NCBI RefSeq assembly: GCF_907163085.1
Contig: NZ_CAJQTX010000002.1
Coordinates: forward strand, 62,001 to 126,000
Length of the DNA stretch: 64,000 nt
Origin: Candidatus Accumulibacter sp. ACC003
GTDB lineage: Bacteria; Pseudomonadota; Gammaproteobacteria; Burkholderiales; Rhodocyclaceae
Direction: 5' to 3'
The position numbers and the translations under genes were made by a program. Below, piece by piece: positions 60,349 to 64,000 of the stretch (position 1 is its first letter; each line of letters opens with the position of its first letter). The notes under the pieces were generated by a model. That model worked only from the letters and a program-made list of their open reading frames with translations, was not told where the DNA came from and did no database searches.

Positions 60349-61491
60349 TCAAATACGTTCGGTCGCCAGGAAGGCTTTGACGTCATCCTGGCGAGCCATT
60401 GCATCGCGGTGACCGAGGTCGATCAACGCGCTGGTATAGGATTGTTCAAAGAGCAGATAGCTGGTCAGCGCGCCACCGCGCCGGTTCATTGCCCCGAGTC
60501 CGCGCAGCAGCAGTCGGACCGCCCACGGTAGCGCCCTGGCATGGCGCGCGGCCAGCTGATCGAGACTCTCGGATGGCGCGATGATCAGTGATTCGATCGG
60601 CCGCAGGCCCACTTCGCCGCCTTCGCGTAGCGCGCCGGGAAGGCTCGCCAAGGTTCGATTGATACGCTCCATTCGCTCGATGTCAACGGCCAGACTGTCG
60701 AGAAAGATCGACGATAGCGCATGCCCGGCTATCTGGGCCAGGGTCGGGTAGCTGCGGGAGCTTTGCCGCTGACTCACTTCACTCTTCTTGCCGACACCGA
60801 TCACCAGGATCTTGTCAGCCCCGAGATGGATTGCCGGCGAGATTGGCGACAGTTGCCGCATCGACCCGTCGCCAAAATACTCGCGATTGAGATGCACGGC
60901 GGGAAAGATGAAGGGGATCGCGCTCGAAGCCATCAAATGTTCGACCGACAATTGCGTTCGGCAACCAACGCGTTGCGTGCGCCGCCAGCTCGTCACCTCG
61001 GGACAGGCCTCGAAGAAGCTGACGCCGTCGCCCGTCGCGTACCCCGATGCCGTAATGCTTATAGCATATAGCGTACCATTGGCGAGCGAGCGCTCAATGT
61101 TGCGGAAATGCAGTTTCTTCTCAAGTAGATGGCGCAGCGGCTGGTTGTCGAGAAGCGAGCGCGGACTGCGCTTGAGCGCCCAACCGAACAAGAACGCGCT
61201 CAGCCAACGGAGCACCGCCAGGCTGATTCCGAGTGGGTCGGCACGATAAATCTGGCCGGCGTGCATATTGGCCCAGACGTCGTCCATGGCGTCGACCGCG
61301 TCGCTAAAATTGTGTGCATAACACGCCAGAGTCGCGGCATTGACGGCACCGGCCGAAGTGCCGCACAAGATCTGAAACGGGTTCTGCCGACCGTCATCAA
61401 GCAAGTCGCGGATGGCGCGCAGAACGCCAACCTGATACGCGGCGCGCGCGCCCCCACCACCCAGAATCAGAGCAATTCTACCGTTTGCCAT
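60349..61491 (-). CDS. Patatin-like phospholipase
   Basis: A 380-residue lipid acyl hydrolase. The oxyanion loop is LILGGGGARAAYQVGVLRAI, the nucleophile serine is in GTSAGAVNAATLA and the aspartate of the dyad is in YFGDGSMRQLSP. It has a C-terminal helical extension with LLFEQSYTSALIDLGHRDAM. There is no signal peptide, so action is probably cytoplasmic or on the inner leaflet. Related proteins include RssA-type and YchK-type patatins; the substrate is unknown. It is on the same strand as pbpG, 116 bases upstream of it. Confidence 0.9.
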   Translation of the reverse strand: MANGRIALILGGGGARAAYQVGVLRAIRDLLDDGRQNPFQILCGTSAGAVNAATLACYAHNFSDAVDAMDDVWANMHAGQIYRADPLGISLAVLRWLSAFLFGWALKRSPRSLLDNQPLRHLLEKKLHFRNIERSLANGTLYAISITASGYATGDGVSFFEACPEVTSWRRTQRVGCRTQLSVEHLMASSAIPFIFPAVHLNREYFGDGSMRQLSPISPAIHLGADKILVIGVGKKSEVSQRQSSRSYPTLAQIAGHALSSIFLDSLAVDIERMERINRTLASLPGALREGGEVGLRPIESLIIAPSESLDQLAARHARALPWAVRLLLRGLGAMNRRGGALTSYLLFEQSYTSALIDLGHRDAMARQDDVKAFLATERI

Positions 61492-61599
61492 CGGCTGTCA
61501 ACGTTCCCTGTCCCCGAGATTCACCAGCCAAGCGATGCGAAGCAGGCACGCAGCCGAGCGCGCCAGCGGGTCGGCTGGCGGCGAGGCGAAGCGACTTGT

Positions 61600-63900
61600 T
61601 CAGCGCTCGTTCATCAATTTATCGACGACCGCCAGGGCGGTCATGTTGACCAAGCGACGAACGGTCGCCGTCGCCGTCAGAATATGTACCGGCTGCGCTG
61701 CGCCAAGCAGGATCGGTCCGATGGTCAGGCTGTCACCCGAAGCGATCTTGAGCAGGTTGAACGAGATGTTGGCGGCATCGAGGGTGGGCATGATCAGCAG
61801 GTTGGCCTGACCCTTCAGACGCGTATCGCCTGGAAAGACGCGCTGTCGAATCTGATCGTCAATCGCCGCGTCACCGTGCATCTCGCCCTCGACCTCGAGG
61901 CGCGGCGCGCGCTCCTTCAGCACGCGCAATGCTTCGCGCATTTTCAGCGCCGTCGGCGTATTCTCGGTACCAAACGATGAATGCGACAGCAGTGCGACGC
62001 GCGGCGTCACGCCGAAGCGGCGTACGGCGTCGGCCGCCAGCAAGGTCATATCAACCAACTGCTCAGCCGTCGGCTCGTAGTTGATGTAGGTATCGGCGAT
62101 GAACAGGGTACGATCCGGCAGCAGCAGCACACTCATCGCATAGAGGCTCTGGACGCCCGGCGCCAGGCCGATGACGTTCTCGACATAGTCGCGATGCACA
62201 TGATGGCGACCAAAGGTGCCACAGATCAGGCCGTCGGCGTCGCCCATACGCACCATCAGCGCGCCAAACAAGGACGGGTGATGGCGCACCTCGCGCTTGG
62301 CAAAATCGGCCGAAACGCCCTTGCGCTCCATCATCGTCCGATACTCTCGCCAGTAGATCTCGAAATGGTTGTCGTAGAAGTCGTTGTGGCCGGCACAAAC
62401 GATGTCGAAATCAACACCTGGACGGACGCGCAGGTTCGCCGCCTCGAGCTTGTGCGTAATGTCAATCGGGTTGCCAATCAGAATGGGCTTGGCAATACCT
62501 TCATCGACGATCACCTGGACCGCGCGTAGCACGCGTTCGTCGCCGCCTTCGGCAAAGACGATCCGGCGGGGCGCCTGCTTGGCCTGCGAGAACACCGGCT
62601 TCATGATCAAGCCAAAGTGATAAACGAACTCGTCAAGGCTGTCTTCGTAGGCTTCCATGTTCTTGATCGGCCTGGTCGCGACGCCCGATTGCATGGCGGC
62701 CTCGGCGACCGCCGGCGCGATCTTGCCGATCAGGCGCGGGTCGAAAGGATTTGGAATCAGGTATTCGGGGCCGAAATTGGCGACCTTCTCGCCATACGCC
62801 CTGAGCGCCACTTCCGATTGCTCGACGCGCGCCAACTCAGCGATGGCCTTGACCGCAGCGAGCTTCATCGCTTCGGTTATGGTCGTCGCGCCGACGTCGA
62901 GCGCGCCGCGAAAGATGAACGGAAAACACAGCACGTTATTGACCTGGTTGGGGTAATCCGAGCGCCCGGTAGCGATGATCGCATCGCTACGTACCGCTTT
63001 GACGTCTTCTGGTGTGATCTCCGGGTTGGGGTTGGCCAGCGCCATGACCAATGGCGACGCGGCCATCTTGGCGACCATCTCACGCTTGAGAACGCCGCCG
63101 GCCGACAGCCCGAGGAAGACGTCGGCACCGCCGATGACATCATCAAGCGTGCGCGCGTCCGTCTGCTTGGCGTAACGTCCCTTGATCTCGTCCATATCCT
63201 CGACGCGACCCTCGTAGACCAGCCCCTTGATGTCGGTCACCCAGATATTCTCGACTGGAATACCCAGCATCACCAGCAGATCCAGACACGCCAGCGCCGC
63301 AGCACCAGCGCCCGAGGTGACCACCTTCACCTGATCGAGTTCCTTGCCCTGCAGGTGCAGGCCATTGAGGATCGCCGCGCCAACGACGATCGCCGTACCG
63401 TGTTGATCGTCGTGGAAGACCGGAATTTTCATCCGTTCACGGAGTTTTTTCTCGACGTAGAAGCACTCCGGCGCCTTGATGTCCTCGAGGTTGATACCGC
63501 CAAAGGTCGGCTCCAGCGACGCGATGATATCGACCAGGCGATCAGGGTCGCGCTCCTCGATCTCCAGGTCGAAAACGTCGATGTTGGCGAACTTCTTGAA
63601 CAGTACCGCCTTACCTTCCATCACCGGCTTGGCCGCCAGCGGGCCAATTGCGCCGAGACCCAGTACCGCCGTGCCATTGGTAATCACGCCAACGAGATTG
63701 GCGCGCGAAGTCAGCGTACTGACCTCACCCGGAAACGCAACAATCTCTTCGCAAGCCGCTGCCACTCCTGGCGAATACGCCAGCGACAGGTCGTACTGGT
63801 TGGTCAGCGACGTGGTCGGCTGGATTGCGATCTTGCCCGGTCGTGGTTTGCGATGATAGGCCAGGGCGGCAGTACGCAACTGGTCTTTGTCTTTATTCAT
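61600..63900 (-). CDS. maeB: NADP-dependent malic enzyme with phosphotransacetylase-like domain
   Basis: A 766-residue MaeB, decarboxylating malate to pyruvate with NADP. The N-terminal malic domain ([37 protein letters not shown]) and NAD(P)-binding domain ([17 protein letters not shown]) occupy about 1-430. The C-terminal phosphotransacetylase-like domain (about 430-766: [20 protein letters not shown]) is thought to be regulatory, responding to acetyl-CoA. The ATG at 63898-63900 with GGAG at 63911-63914 (minus strand) is the start; the frame is open 18 codons further. Confidence 0.96.
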   Translation of the reverse strand: MNKDKDQLRTAALAYHRKPRPGKIAIQPTTSLTNQYDLSLAYSPGVAAACEEIVAFPGEVSTLTSRANLVGVITNGTAVLGLGAIGPLAAKPVMEGKAVLFKKFANIDVFDLEIEERDPDRLVDIIASLEPTFGGINLEDIKAPECFYVEKKLRERMKIPVFHDDQHGTAIVVGAAILNGLHLQGKELDQVKVVTSGAGAAALACLDLLVMLGIPVENIWVTDIKGLVYEGRVEDMDEIKGRYAKQTDARTLDDVIGGADVFLGLSAGGVLKREMVAKMAASPLVMALANPNPEITPEDVKAVRSDAIIATGRSDYPNQVNNVLCFPFIFRGALDVGATTITEAMKLAAVKAIAELARVEQSEVALRAYGEKVANFGPEYLIPNPFDPRLIGKIAPAVAEAAMQSGVATRPIKNMEAYEDSLDEFVYHFGLIMKPVFSQAKQAPRRIVFAEGGDERVLRAVQVIVDEGIAKPILIGNPIDITHKLEAANLRVRPGVDFDIVCAGHNDFYDNHFEIYWREYRTMMERKGVSADFAKREVRHHPSLFGALMVRMGDADGLICGTFGRHHVHRDYVENVIGLAPGVQSLYAMSVLLLPDRTLFIADTYINYEPTAEQLVDMTLLAADAVRRFGVTPRVALLSHSSFGTENTPTALKMREALRVLKERAPRLEVEGEMHGDAAIDDQIRQRVFPGDTRLKGQANLLIMPTLDAANISFNLLKIASGDSLTIGPILLGAAQPVHILTATATVRRLVNMTALAVVDKLMNER

Positions 63901-64000
63901 GACTTTTTCTCCTGGCAAAATATCAAGCCAAAGCGGTTGCTTGTGGCTCCCCAACGGTCAATCGTCGACGGACTCCCAAGCGCCCCCGCAAGCCTCACGG

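Overview
This window is a high-GC chromosomal segment of a betaproteobacterium, probably of the Rhodocyclales (Candidatus Accumulibacter-like). That placement is inferred from gene order and protein character, because there is no rRNA in the window. The supporting gene orders are lptD-surA-pdxA-rsmA, amgK-murU, minCDE, dusB-fis-purH-purD-hemF, algZ/algR-hemC-hemD-hemX-hemY with a divergent argH, and hemA-prfA-prmC-grxD. No tRNA, rRNA or CRISPR array was recognised.

Layout. Bases 1-8.3 kb are accessory DNA. A large CHAT-protease/NTPase/TPR gene is broken by an IS630-family element, and that element is itself broken by an IS66-like element. A phd/vapC toxin-antitoxin pair follows. From 8.3 to 12.5 kb lies an RND efflux adaptor and pump. 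From 12.7 to 14.5 kb are xth, a Crp/Fnr-type regulator and a small DUF2892 membrane protein. From 14.6 to 19.9 kb, on the minus strand, is the envelope operon lptD-surA-pdxA-rsmA. Between 19.94 and 21.59 kb sits a block of foreign-looking, strand-asymmetric sequence that removes the 5' ends of both lptD and the divergent amgK. From 21.6 to 33.1 kb, on the plus strand, are amgK-murU-pepP-ubiH, minC-minD-minE, dusB-fis-purH-purD and hemF. From 33.2 to 37.5 kb, on the minus strand, is hemC-hemD-hemX-hemY, each gene overlapping the next by 4 bases. From 37.9 to 44.2 kb are a TPMT-like methyltransferase, a decayed diheme cytochrome c split by a second IS66-like copy, and an AlgZ/AlgR-type two-component pair. 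From 44.2 to 47.9 kb are argH, a frameshifted Ser/Thr kinase with a cyclic-nucleotide-binding domain, an AhpD-like protein and grxD. From 48.2 to 50.7 kb is a third, unrelated transposable element, lying between prmC and grxD. From 50.8 to 64 kb, on the minus strand, are prmC-prfA-hemA, an operon of a small phosphate-binding-like protein, a porin-like protein and a GGDEF/EAL protein, then a PbpG-type endopeptidase, a patatin-like phospholipase and maeB.

The most unusual content is a set of transposable elements carrying a DUF4338 (DruA-like) gene. Two nearly identical IS66-like copies and one element with an unrelated DDE transposase each encode transposase and DUF4338 protein as a 4-base-overlapping pair, but in opposite gene order. 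The IS66-like copies have 24-bp terminal inverted repeats and perfect 8-bp target duplications. The nesting histories can be reconstructed base by base: CHAT gene <- IS630 <- IS66-like, and cytochrome c <- IS66-like <- a 267-bp IS21-like non-autonomous element.
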